DNA of 6,839 bases from an uncultured Oscillibacter sp. (GTDB taxonomy: Bacteria; Bacillota; Clostridia; Oscillospirales; Oscillospiraceae), in contig NZ_CAJULS010000122.1 of assembly GCF_910587525.1 (NCBI RefSeq), positions 1 through 6,839 of the forward strand, written 5' to 3'. A program made the position numbers and the translations under genes. The notes beneath the pieces are model-generated. The model worked only from the letters and a program-made list of their open reading frames with translations. It searched no databases and was not told where the DNA came from. Shown in pieces: positions 1-6,345 of the stretch (position 1 is the stretch's first letter; the number at the start of each line of letters is the position of its first letter).

Positions 1-228
1 GAGAGCTATGAGATGGACGCCATTACGGCCTGCGTGGTGGGCGGCGTATCCATGTCCGGCGGCGTGGGCAAGCCCTGGGGGGTGGTGATCGGCTGCCTGC
101 TGATCACCGTCATTGCCAACGGCCTGGATATCATGGGCGTCTCTTCCCACTGGCAGAAGATTGTCAAGGGTGCCATTATCGTCCTGGCAGTGCTGATTGA
201 CATTAAGGGGAAGGGTAAGAAGAACTGA
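1..228 (+). CDS. Sugar ABC transporter permease, RbsC-like (3' end only)
   Basis: This is the C-terminal 75 residues of an inner-membrane permease of the ribose/xylose/galactose importer class (BPD_transp_2 family). The reading frame is open from the first base, so the gene starts outside the window. The fragment begins YEMDAITACVVGG, followed by SMSGGVGKPWG; this matches the conserved YELDAIAAVVIGGTS-GG-G loop of RbsC-type permeases. A hydrophobic span (VVIGCLLITVIANGL), the ANGLDIMGVS segment and a last membrane helix (IVKGAIIVLAVLIDI) follow. It ends in a positively charged cytoplasmic tail, KGKGKKN, as these permeases usually do. The binding-protein gene starts 61 bp downstream on the same strand, so the order is permease then binding protein. 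The substrate cannot be told from this fragment. Confidence 0.93.
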   Translation, partial: ESYEMDAITACVVGGVSMSGGVGKPWGVVIGCLLITVIANGLDIMGVSSHWQKIVKGAIIVLAVLIDIKGKGKKN

Positions 229-237
229 TTCGGTGTC

Positions 238-261
238 AAGGGCAGAATGCAGACTGCTCTT
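238..261 (+). other. Small intercistronic hairpin between permease and binding-protein genes
   Basis: The arms AAGGGCAG (238-245) and CTGCTCTT (254-261) form an 8-bp stem with one G-U pair and an 8-base loop. It lies just upstream of the binding-protein ribosome site and has no U-run, so it is not a terminator. In binding-protein importer operons, hairpins here often protect or process the mRNA and let the binding protein be made in excess. That role is inferred, and a stem this short can arise by chance. Confidence 0.3.
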
Positions 262-275
262 ACATATATACAATT

Positions 276-282
276 AAGGAGG
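276..282 (+). promoter_or_regulatory. Strong ribosome binding site of the binding-protein gene
   Basis: AAGGAGG lies 7 bases before the ATG at 290. It is a near-perfect match to the anti-Shine-Dalgarno sequence and fixes the start codon. Its strength fits a protein needed in molar excess over the permease. Confidence 0.85.
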
Positions 283-289
283 AGCTATT

Positions 290-1258
290 ATGAGCAAAAA
301 GAAGTTTTTTGCAATCCTGCTGACTTGCGCTATGGCGGTGTCTGTCCTGGCGGGCTGCGGCAGCGGCGAGACCCCTGCGTCCACGCCTGCCGCCGGCGGC
401 GAACCCAAAGACAGCGCGTACAAAATCGCCCTGATTCAGCAGCACCAGACCAATGCGTTCCAGATCGCCATCACCGAGGCCGCTGAGGCCAAGGCCTCGG
501 AATTGGGCGTTGAGCTGACCGTTCTGAGCGCGGACCAGGATGCCGCCGCACAGATCAGCCAGATCGAGCAGTGCGTGTCCGAGGGGTTCAATGCAATCCT
601 GTTCGAACCCGTCGATCCCGACGGTCTGCGCGATGCCGCAAAGAGCGCCGCAGACGCCGGCGTGATTGTCGTGAACATCGTCTCCGTCTGCACCGACTGG
701 GAGAGCGCCGGTATCTCCATCGTCTCCTACGGTGACAACGTCAAAGCCGGCGAAAACGAGATGCAGCATGTTGCCGACCTGCTGGGCGGCAAGGGCAACG
801 TCGCCATTCTGACCGGTCCCGCGGCCTCTTCTGACTCTCTGGGCCGTTTGGAGGGCTATGAGAATGTCCTGGCGAACTATCCCGATATGGTTCAGGTGGT
901 CGCTCCCGCCGATTGCCAGTGGGATACCGCTCAGGCGCAGACCACCGTGGAGAGCTGGCTGTCCGCTTATGATCTGGACGCCATCGTATGCCAGAACGAT
1001 GGCATGGCCGTCGGCGCCGGAAACGCGGCAGGCGCCAACAGCGGCATTGTGATCACCGGCCTTGACGGCACGCCTGACGGCTATGAGGCGATCAAGGACG
1101 GCCGTATCACCGGTACTGTGGCCCAGGACGGCGGCGCAATGACTGCCAATGCCCTTGAGGCGGCGGTCACCCTGCTGGACGGCGGCTCTCTGGAGAGCAA
1201 TGTTCTCATCACCGACAGCGTCTGGATCGACGCCTCCAATGTCGCGGACTACGAATAA
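290..1258 (+). CDS. Sugar-binding lipoprotein of an ABC importer (RbsB-like, Peripla_BP_4 type)
   Basis: This 322-residue extracytoplasmic protein should capture a sugar and deliver it to the RbsC-like permease encoded just upstream. A signal peptide (MSKKKFFAILL...) ends in the lipobox LAGC, with Cys23 as the lipidation site. A short Gly/Pro/Thr-rich linker follows, and the mature domain starts near residue 43 (AYKIALIQQHQTNAFQ). The two-lobe LacI/RbsB-like fold is recognisable. FEPVDPDGL (105-113), Arg186 in SLGRLEGY, Asn236-Asp237 in CQNDGMAVGA, Asp259 in GLDGTPDG and Gln279-Asp280 in TVAQDGG sit where family members bind a pyranose or furanose. Length is normal. The usual D-R pair after the second strand of lobe one reads NIVSVC here, so the ligand may differ from ribose or galactose. 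It is the last gene of its operon, and the promoter of the regulatory operon begins 21 bp after its stop. Confidence 0.93.
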   Translation: MSKKKFFAILLTCAMAVSVLAGCGSGETPASTPAAGGEPKDSAYKIALIQQHQTNAFQIAITEAAEAKASELGVELTVLSADQDAAAQISQIEQCVSEGFNAILFEPVDPDGLRDAAKSAADAGVIVVNIVSVCTDWESAGISIVSYGDNVKAGENEMQHVADLLGGKGNVAILTGPAASSDSLGRLEGYENVLANYPDMVQVVAPADCQWDTAQAQTTVESWLSAYDLDAIVCQNDGMAVGAGNAAGANSGIVITGLDGTPDGYEAIKDGRITGTVAQDGGAMTANALEAAVTLLDGGSLESNVLITDSVWIDASNVADYE

Positions 1259-1279
1259 GCCGTTTCCACGGATTGCCCC

Positions 1280-1308
1280 TTGGCAAACCGGCGTGAAGGG
1301 ATTATAAT
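1280..1308 (+). promoter_or_regulatory. Near-consensus sigma-A promoter for the two-component operon
   Basis: A -35 box TTGGCA (1280-1285) and a perfect -10 box TATAAT (1303-1308) are separated by exactly 17 bp. The expected start site is about 1314-1316. This gives the signalling operon a transcript independent of the importer operon. The match is strong enough to suggest substantial basal expression. I see no clear operator or catabolite-control (cre) motif overlapping it. Confidence 0.75.
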
Positions 1309-1309
1309 G

Positions 1310-1347
1310 TAAGGAAAGGGAAAACGGCTGCGTTTTCCCTTTCCTTA
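1310..1347 (+). other. Perfect 17-bp hairpin at the transcription start of the regulatory operon
   Basis: The arms 1310-1326 and 1331-1347 are exact reverse complements (core GGAAAGGGAAAACG / CGTTTTCCCTTTCC) around the loop GCTG. The hairpin could end transcripts coming from the importer operon, but no U-run follows it (TATACAAAAG), so it is not a textbook intrinsic terminator. Because the predicted start site falls inside the left arm, operon transcripts would begin with most of this stem, which could shield the 5' end or affect translation. The structure is seen directly; the role is inferred. Confidence 0.75.
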
Positions 1348-1356
1348 TACAAAAGA

Positions 1357-1364
1357 GGGGGGGA
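1357..1364 (+). promoter_or_regulatory. Ribosome binding site that sets the response-regulator start
   Basis: The purine tract GGGGGGGA, preceded by GA, lies 6 bases before ATG 1371. An in-frame TTG at 1365 directly abuts the tract and would leave no spacer. ATG 1371 is therefore the better start, and the protein begins MLKVVLADDE as family members do. Confidence 0.7.
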
Positions 1365-1370
1365 TTGGCC

Positions 1371-2954
1371 ATGTTGAAAGTTGTCCTGGCGGATGATGAG
1401 AATAAGATTATTCTGCTGCTGCAAAAGCTGATCGACTGGAAGCAGCTGGGCTATGAAATTGTCGGCACGGCCAACGACGGCCTGCGGGCTCTGGAGCTGG
1501 TGGGCCAACAGCAGCCGCACCTGTTGATTACGGATGTCCAGATGCCGGGGTGCAGCGGAATTGAACTGATCCGGCGCGCCCGGGACCTGCAGCCAAACCT
1601 GCATTTTATCATTATCAGTGGATATCGAAAATTTGAATATGCGCAGAACGCTCTGAAATACGGCGTGGAGGACTATCTGCTCAAGCCGCTCAAGCAGGAG
1701 GAACTGGCCGGCATTTTGCTGCGGCTGAGCGACAAGCTGGGAGAGGAGGCCGTACTGGAGCTCCGGCTGAAGAAAAGCGGCGAGCAGCAGCAGGAGCTGC
1801 TGATGGATGCTCTTCAGAGCGCGGCAAAGCGGCAGCAACCGTTCCTGGATGCGGCGCAGGCTGACGCGGGCTATGGGTTTCATTTTGCAGAGGGAACATA
1901 TTTTGCCGCGCTGGTAAAGGTGGATGTCTCCAACGCCGCACAGTATCAGGACAGCTATCAGATTATGATGCAGCACGCGCTGGAAATTGTTCGACGGGAG
2001 CTTTCGTCACTGGCGGCGGTCTATGCCGCCGCTGCGCAGAAGGAGGGGATTGCAGTTCTGCTGCAGCTGGACGAGTATCGGGCCCTGGAAGTGAAGCAGT
2101 GCTTTACAAAGATCCGCAAGGAGATTGAAAAACAGCGGGATATGTTCTGGTATATTCGCTGCACGATCTGTCTGGGCGGCCGGAAGACCTGTCTCGAACA
2201 GGCCGGTATCTCCATGCGGGAGGCGCTCTGGCTCTGCCGTGACCGCCTCTGCCGGGCACAGTCCTGGTTGGATGCCGAGGGAGAGCAGACCTCCTTTGAC
2301 CAGAGGTATTGCCTGGAGACGGCGCAGAAAAAGAGGCTCCAGGTGGCAGCGGAGTGTCTGGATGAGATACGCTTTGAGCAGGAGCTGGAGGAGAGCTTCC
2401 TCACCCTTTTATCCCAGCCAAATCTGAACGGCCAAATGGTTGAGGACTGGTTTTACCAGGTGTTGGAGGCCTGTCTCTATGGGATGCGGCAGAGCGGCCA
2501 GGTGAAGGAGCACTTTTCAGAGAAACTGACGGAGAAATTTTGGCTCTGCACAGATACGCGAAGCGTGTTCAGCCTGCTGCAGCAGGATGTCGTTCAGGAG
2601 CTGCGGCGTTTAGAGGATGAGCGGTCCCTGCGGGAGACGCGCCCCATTACCGAGGCCAAGCGTTATATTCAGCAGCATTACCGGGAATCGCTGCGGCTGG
2701 AGGATGTCAGCAGCGCCGTAGGCTTTAACGCCACATATTTCTCCACCCTGTTCAAAAAGGAGACCGGACAGAATTTTATGGATTATTTGACGGAGCTGCG
2801 GATCAACAAATCCAAAGAGCTGCTGTGCGGCGACCAGTTGTCTGTCCAGGATGTGGCGGAGATGGTGGGGTATCGCGACCTGAAATACTTCTCCAGACTG
2901 TTTAAGAAGACCACCGGTGTGAGTCCGTCAGATTATAAAAAGCTGTATAAGTAG
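1371..2954 (+). CDS. Response regulator, receiver plus AraC-type DNA-binding domain (YesN-like)
   Basis: This 527-residue cytoplasmic transcription regulator has an N-terminal CheY-like receiver (about 1-120). It carries the acidic pair Asp8-Asp9, phospho-acceptor Asp55 in LLITDVQMPG, switch Ser83 in IISGY and Lys105 in LLKP. A long, poorly conserved middle region (about 130-420) is typical of YesN regulators. The C-terminal AraC/XylS domain (about 426-527) has two helix-turn-helix units, RLEDVSSAVGFNATYFSTLF and SVQDVAEMVGYRDLKYFSRL, and ends GVSPSDYKKLYK. All catalytic positions needed for phosphorylation are present. The partner kinase gene starts 8 bp after the stop. YesN-type regulators usually activate nearby carbohydrate transport or degradation genes, so the importer operon just upstream is the natural target; that is inference, as no binding site was recognised. 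Confidence 0.93.
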   Translation: MLKVVLADDENKIILLLQKLIDWKQLGYEIVGTANDGLRALELVGQQQPHLLITDVQMPGCSGIELIRRARDLQPNLHFIIISGYRKFEYAQNALKYGVEDYLLKPLKQEELAGILLRLSDKLGEEAVLELRLKKSGEQQQELLMDALQSAAKRQQPFLDAAQADAGYGFHFAEGTYFAALVKVDVSNAAQYQDSYQIMMQHALEIVRRELSSLAAVYAAAAQKEGIAVLLQLDEYRALEVKQCFTKIRKEIEKQRDMFWYIRCTICLGGRKTCLEQAGISMREALWLCRDRLCRAQSWLDAEGEQTSFDQRYCLETAQKKRLQVAAECLDEIRFEQELEESFLTLLSQPNLNGQMVEDWFYQVLEACLYGMRQSGQVKEHFSEKLTEKFWLCTDTRSVFSLLQQDVVQELRRLEDERSLRETRPITEAKRYIQQHYRESLRLEDVSSAVGFNATYFSTLFKKETGQNFMDYLTELRINKSKELLCGDQLSVQDVAEMVGYRDLKYFSRLFKKTTGVSPSDYKKLYK

Positions 2955-2962
2955 GTGACGCT

Positions 2963-3781
2963 ATGTGGATGTGGGCTGGGTGGAAATTGAAAAAAGCGCT
3001 CCGGCACTATTGGAATGACCGGGATCTGGAAGCCGTTGTGCAGACGGACTGGGGAAAAGAGCCGCTGCTGAACATCTTCTTTTCCGATGTTAAAGAGCGC
3101 CTCTATGGCGAGGAGATCACCCGGCTGCGGCAGAAGCAGGCGGAGTATCTGGCGTTGCAGAACCAGATCAACCCCCATTTCCTGTATAATGCGCTGGAGG
3201 CGATCCGGACAGACGCCCTGTTAGCGGACTGTGAGGACATTGCCGAGACCACGGAGGCACTGGCCTCATTTTTCCGCTATACCATATCCAATGTGCAGGA
3301 ATATGTGACGTTTTCAGATGAATTGGACAACGCAGAAAACTATTTTACGATTCAGCGGTGCCGTTTTGGAGATAAAATATCCATGGAGCTGGAGCTGGAA
3401 AATGAGAAGCTGCTGGAGGCGCGGATGCCGAAGCTGATTTTGCAGCCCCTGCTGGAAAATGCGGTATCCCATGGACTGGAGGGGAAATTGGGCCCTGGTA
3501 CAGTCCGCATCGCGGTGGAGAGCAGTGACCGCACATTGTTTCTGCGGGTGCGGGATGACGGCATTGGCATTGCAGACGAGCGGGTAAAGCAGCTGAACGA
3601 GCAGTTTGCGGAGAACAGCGGAGCGGTGATCGGACAGCAAAAGGGCGGAATTGCCCTGCGCAATGTGAACAGCCGGATTCAGCTGATGTTTGGCGAGAAC
3701 TACGGCCTTCGCATTTTCAGCGCGGTGGGAATCGGTACAGAGTGCTGCGCGACGCTGCCGCTGCTGTTTCAGGAGGAGTGA
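2963..3781 (+). CDS. Soluble YesM/LytS-type histidine kinase without a sensor domain
   Basis: This 272-residue kinase should phosphorylate the regulator encoded upstream. His_kinase motifs are intact: the H-box LQNQINPHFLYNALEAIR with His72, N-box LQPLLENAVSHG with Asn166, G1 box DDGIGI (198-203) and G2 box KGGIALRNVNSRIQLMFG (about 227-244). Before the H-box there are only about 65 polar residues, with a likely helical segment (RLYGEEITRLRQKQAEYLAL). No transmembrane helix, extracellular domain or HAMP domain is visible, whereas YesM-class kinases commonly run to about 450-600 residues with two membrane spans. Truncation is unlikely, because the regulator's stop is 8 bp upstream and the AGGTGA site at 2953-2958 fits ATG 2963. 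A second in-frame ATG at 2969 is also possible. The input signal must come from a partner, and the pseudo-ABC protein encoded 6 bp downstream is the obvious candidate. Confidence 0.9.
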   Translation: MWMWAGWKLKKALRHYWNDRDLEAVVQTDWGKEPLLNIFFSDVKERLYGEEITRLRQKQAEYLALQNQINPHFLYNALEAIRTDALLADCEDIAETTEALASFFRYTISNVQEYVTFSDELDNAENYFTIQRCRFGDKISMELELENEKLLEARMPKLILQPLLENAVSHGLEGKLGPGTVRIAVESSDRTLFLRVRDDGIGIADERVKQLNEQFAENSGAVIGQQKGGIALRNVNSRIQLMFGENYGLRIFSAVGIGTECCATLPLLFQEE

Positions 3782-3787
3782 CCGCCC

Positions 3788-5215
3788 ATGAAAGAAGAGT
3801 TGATCCGTGTCGAACACGGCTGTTTTCAGAGTGAGGATGAGGAATATTACTTTGATATCTCCATTGCCAGAGGGGAGTGTATCGGCATCTATGTGGACGA
3901 TCATCTCACCTCCGGCACGGCGTATCTCGATATTTTCAAGGGCTGTACCCACATGAAACGGGGCAAGGCCTTTTCCTGCGGCTGCCGGGTTGGCGGACAG
4001 GCACTAGAGCGCTGGATTCTGCAAAAGAGCACCATTGTGGACAAGTACCGCTTCGAGTCCAGGGAGCTGACTGTACGGGACTTCTTGCTGGCGCTGTGGA
4101 AGCCCATGAACCGGGAGCAAAGAAAAGGCGTGGAACGGAGCCTCCGGAGTCCGGAGGCTGTGTCCATGATGCAGCGGATGGGGCTGCTTCTTCCCATGGA
4201 TTTGAGCCTGGCAGAGGTTTCCATGCTGGATTATTATGGGCTCTGCGTCTTTCGGACGTGGCTCTGGAAGAGCGAATTGCTGATTCTGGATCGGATTACC
4301 GAGGTTTTGCGTCAGAGGGATCTGGAAAAGCTGATGCAGTATGTCCGGATGTTGCTGGAGCACGGAACCGCAGTCTTTCTTTTTGATTTAGATGAGACGT
4401 TTATGTACCGCTACTCCGGCCGAATCGATGTCGTCAAAAACCGAAAAACCTGTTACCGGCTGTATCCGGAGGAGTATGGGGAGAAGCTGTATGAGATTCT
4501 CGGCTGGAAGTGCCGCAACAGCGGGACAAAGCGGACGGGGCAATACAAAGGGGCCGGTGCTGTGCTGTGTGTGTCCGAGCTGGCATTTCCCGGAATGCCG
4601 CTTTTGAATTTTCAGATTTGCGGCGGGGAGATCGCCTTTTTGAGAGATGAGAATTACAGTACCGCAGTACGCCTGCGAAACTGTTTTCTGGGAGAGCAGC
4701 GCTGGCTGAGCGGTACCTTCTGCCTGATGGGAACGGCGTACACCCATGGGGAGCTGGCAAAGCTGATTGGCACGGAGATTGGGATCCAAATCGAAAGGCC
4801 GGACCGCTCCAATGGCGTACTGTTTGACGATCTGACCGCGCTGGACAATTTGAGCTCCTTTTTGCTTCCAAAGGCGGGCAAGCGGATTGCGACCAGGCGG
4901 GTCCTGGAAAATATTCTGGACGAGGCGTCCTGCTGGTTTGACAGAGAGGATCTGCAAAAGCCTCTGCGAACATGGACGCTACCCCAGCGCCTGCGTTTTT
5001 CCTATTACAAATGGTATCTTTTGAATCCCAAGCTGCTGATTTGCTTTTTCCCCTTCGTTGGGCAGGAGACGGCCCATCACGAGATGATCCTGAATATGTT
5101 GGTGACCTGCGCCGAAAGGGGGATGGCCATCTGGGTAGTGTCCTCCGGAATTGATGCCATCTGCGAAAAAACCGAAAACTATGAGTTCCTTAAGCGTCTG
5201 CGCTATGTTAACTGA
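3788..5215 (+). CDS. Degenerate tandem-ABC protein (RbsA/MglA-like pseudo-ATPase), third gene of the kinase operon
   Basis: This 475-residue soluble protein aligns by eye with two-domain sugar importer ATPases, but its nucleotide-binding motifs are ruined. In half one (1-240), the P-loop region reads GECIGIYVDDHLTSGTAYLDIFKG (29-52) with no lysine or glycine-rich loop. The signature region is LSLAEVSML (139-147), and Walker B LLILDRIT (164-171) has Arg169 for the catalytic Glu. The H-loop region is FLFDLDE (197-203), without His. In half two (about 255-475), the Walker A region lacks GxGK. IERPDRSNGVLFDDLTALDNL (335-355) matches the PEDR-G-ENL segment. LSGGNQQK is replaced by WTLPQRLR (396-403), LLILDEPT by LLICFFPF (416-423), and VVSSGIDAI (450-458) matches the family's ISSELPE. 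Overall layout and length (about 500 in RbsA) are kept and the frame is open, so it looks selected rather than decaying. AGGAGG at 3771-3776 serves ATG 3788. A regulatory subunit linking permease and kinase is my inference. Confidence 0.8.
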   Translation: MKEELIRVEHGCFQSEDEEYYFDISIARGECIGIYVDDHLTSGTAYLDIFKGCTHMKRGKAFSCGCRVGGQALERWILQKSTIVDKYRFESRELTVRDFLLALWKPMNREQRKGVERSLRSPEAVSMMQRMGLLLPMDLSLAEVSMLDYYGLCVFRTWLWKSELLILDRITEVLRQRDLEKLMQYVRMLLEHGTAVFLFDLDETFMYRYSGRIDVVKNRKTCYRLYPEEYGEKLYEILGWKCRNSGTKRTGQYKGAGAVLCVSELAFPGMPLLNFQICGGEIAFLRDENYSTAVRLRNCFLGEQRWLSGTFCLMGTAYTHGELAKLIGTEIGIQIERPDRSNGVLFDDLTALDNLSSFLLPKAGKRIATRRVLENILDEASCWFDREDLQKPLRTWTLPQRLRFSYYKWYLLNPKLLICFFPFVGQETAHHEMILNMLVTCAERGMAIWVVSSGIDAICEKTENYEFLKRLRYVN

Positions 5216-5257
5216 CGGATATTCGACAGGACAAAAGCAGCTGAGTCTGATTTTGTG

Positions 5258-5290
5258 CGCCTCTGCCCTTACAAATCGAGGGCAGAGGTG
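5258..5290 (+). terminator. Hairpin after the signalling operon, possible terminator
   Basis: CCTCTGCCCT (5260-5269) pairs exactly with AGGGCAGAGG (5279-5288) across a 9-base loop. One G-U and one C-G pair extend the base. It sits 42 bp after the last stop of the kinase operon. No U-run follows on either strand, so it may be a weak or factor-assisted terminator or a 3'-end stabiliser. Sequence from here to 5434 is AT-richer and holds no gene I can support. Confidence 0.45.
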
Positions 5291-5434
5291 TCATCATACA
5301 GTTAAGATTTCTTGAGATGTAATGTATAAAGGGTGGTTTCACCAGTTCGTATCACCACATAAATATATACTCGATGGTTTTCACGCTCTTTCTAGCTGTT
5401 CTCTGCATAGTATCCTTTATTCTTCCTTTTTGCT

Positions 5435-6322
5435 TTATTTGAAAAATAACCGAATATAATCCTCCACATCCCGCCGGCTTCCCTGGAAAGGCCCCGGCGT
5501 CTCCATCTTCAAAGAGACCAGCGCCGTACAGTACAGCAGGGCCTCCGCCACGCCTGCCCGCCGGCGTTCCGTGATGTATCCGGCAAAGGTGGTGTCCCCC
5601 CGGCCGGTGCGCCCGGAGAGATTCCGGGACTTGATGGGGCAGGTGTGGATCTCCCGCCCGTCATAGGCCAGCACCTCGGTGTTGTGGGTGATCAGAACCT
5701 CTTTTGCGCCCCAGCTGTGGAGCAGCTTCGCCGCCTCCGCCCGGTCGGTGAGTCCGGTGAGAATCTCCGCCTCCGCCGCGTCGGTTTTCAGATAGTCGAT
5801 TACCGGCAGGTACTCCCGCTTCTCCGCCCAGTCGTGAAAAGCCATGGTCCTGTCCGCCTCCACATGGCGCAGAAGGCACTGCACGTCCACCGCCACCTTG
5901 CCGTGCTTCGCCGCTTCGGTGAACAGCGCGCCGTCAAAGTCTCCGTAGACCAGGCCGGCAAAGTGGTAGATGTCCGCCTCAACGTCCGGCAGTTCCTCAA
6001 AGCGGAAGGGATCGCACACCCCCATGGAGGTGCAGGCGCGCTTTTCCTTGTCGGCGGTGAAGTACTGGTTGCGGATGGAACACGTGGCCGCGGAGGGACT
6101 CCAGTAGACGTCCGCCCCGGAGTCCCGGAACCGCTCCTCCACATCGGCGTCGGCGGGATTCAGCTTCGTGAACACCGCCGTCCGGTTCCCGCTCCCGGCC
6201 GCCGCGAAGCCGGAGGCCACCACAGCGCCTCCAACCTCCCGGCGCTCGTTGCCCTGATAGTCGATGTTATGGTCCAGAGAGACCGGACCGATCACCAAAA
6301 CGTCGTAATATTTTCCTGCCAT
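5435..6322 (-). CDS. PfkB-family carbohydrate kinase
   Basis: This 295-residue cytoplasmic kinase is of the ribokinase/PfkB fold and presumably phosphorylates a sugar or polyol with ATP. The N-terminal strand YYDVLVIGPVSLDHNIDY and the glycine pair GGAVVASGFAAAGSG (31-45) match the first family signature. KTDAAEAEILTG (179-190) matches the usual N-x-N-E-A-E-x-LTG. The second signature reads GRTGRGDTTFAGYI (237-250), with Asp243 as expected catalytic base; the common DTxGAGD is altered, while the anion-hole glycines remain. A GTG at 6352 would add ten residues, but ATG 6322 has GGAGG six bases upstream and gives a normal N-terminus, so I chose it. Length is typical (about 290-330). It lies downstream of an ABC ATPase gene on the same strand and is convergent with the signalling operon. 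The substrate cannot be assigned from the sequence. Confidence 0.85.
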   Translation of the reverse strand: MAGKYYDVLVIGPVSLDHNIDYQGNERREVGGAVVASGFAAAGSGNRTAVFTKLNPADADVEERFRDSGADVYWSPSAATCSIRNQYFTADKEKRACTSMGVCDPFRFEELPDVEADIYHFAGLVYGDFDGALFTEAAKHGKVAVDVQCLLRHVEADRTMAFHDWAEKREYLPVIDYLKTDAAEAEILTGLTDRAEAAKLLHSWGAKEVLITHNTEVLAYDGREIHTCPIKSRNLSGRTGRGDTTFAGYITERRRAGVAEALLYCTALVSLKMETPGPFQGSRRDVEDYIRLFFK

Positions 6323-6328
6323 ATTCCG

Positions 6329-6333
6329 CCTCC
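6329..6333 (-). promoter_or_regulatory. Ribosome binding site of the PfkB kinase gene
   Basis: GGAGG on the minus strand is six bases from ATG 6322. It decides the start against the in-frame GTG at 6352, which lies inside the left arm of the 6346-6380 hairpin and has no comparable site. Confidence 0.75.
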
Positions 6334-6345
6334 ATACACAGATTG

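Noticed and set aside
1357..1363. Seven-G run in the leader of the response-regulator gene as a phase-variation tract
   Set aside because: Seven bases is short for slippage-based switching, and the tract is well explained as the ribosome binding site.
260..1372. Long minus-strand open frame (370 codons) opposite the binding-protein gene
   Set aside because: The sense frame is a clear lipoprotein with all family motifs. The antisense frame is a by-product of GC-rich third positions, has no recognisable domain, and would end in the intergenic region without a credible ribosome site.
1302..1976. Minus-strand open frame (224 codons) opposite the response-regulator receiver
   Set aside because: Leu/Gln-rich antisense translation of CTG/CAG-rich coding sequence. 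The sense strand has the full receiver motif set.
3788..5215. Annotation of the third operon gene as an ordinary sugar importer ATPase
   Set aside because: Walker A lysine, signature and Walker B glutamate are absent in both halves, so it is unlikely to hydrolyse ATP as a normal importer subunit.
5302..5330. Possible plus-strand promoter TTAAGA, 17 bp, TATAAA
   Set aside because: It would read into the 3' end of the convergent kinase gene with no gene to serve, and matches of this quality are common in AT-rich intergenic DNA.
5333..5358. GTGGT / ACCAC inverted repeat in the convergent intergenic region
   Set aside because: Only five base pairs with a 16-base loop, which is within chance expectation.
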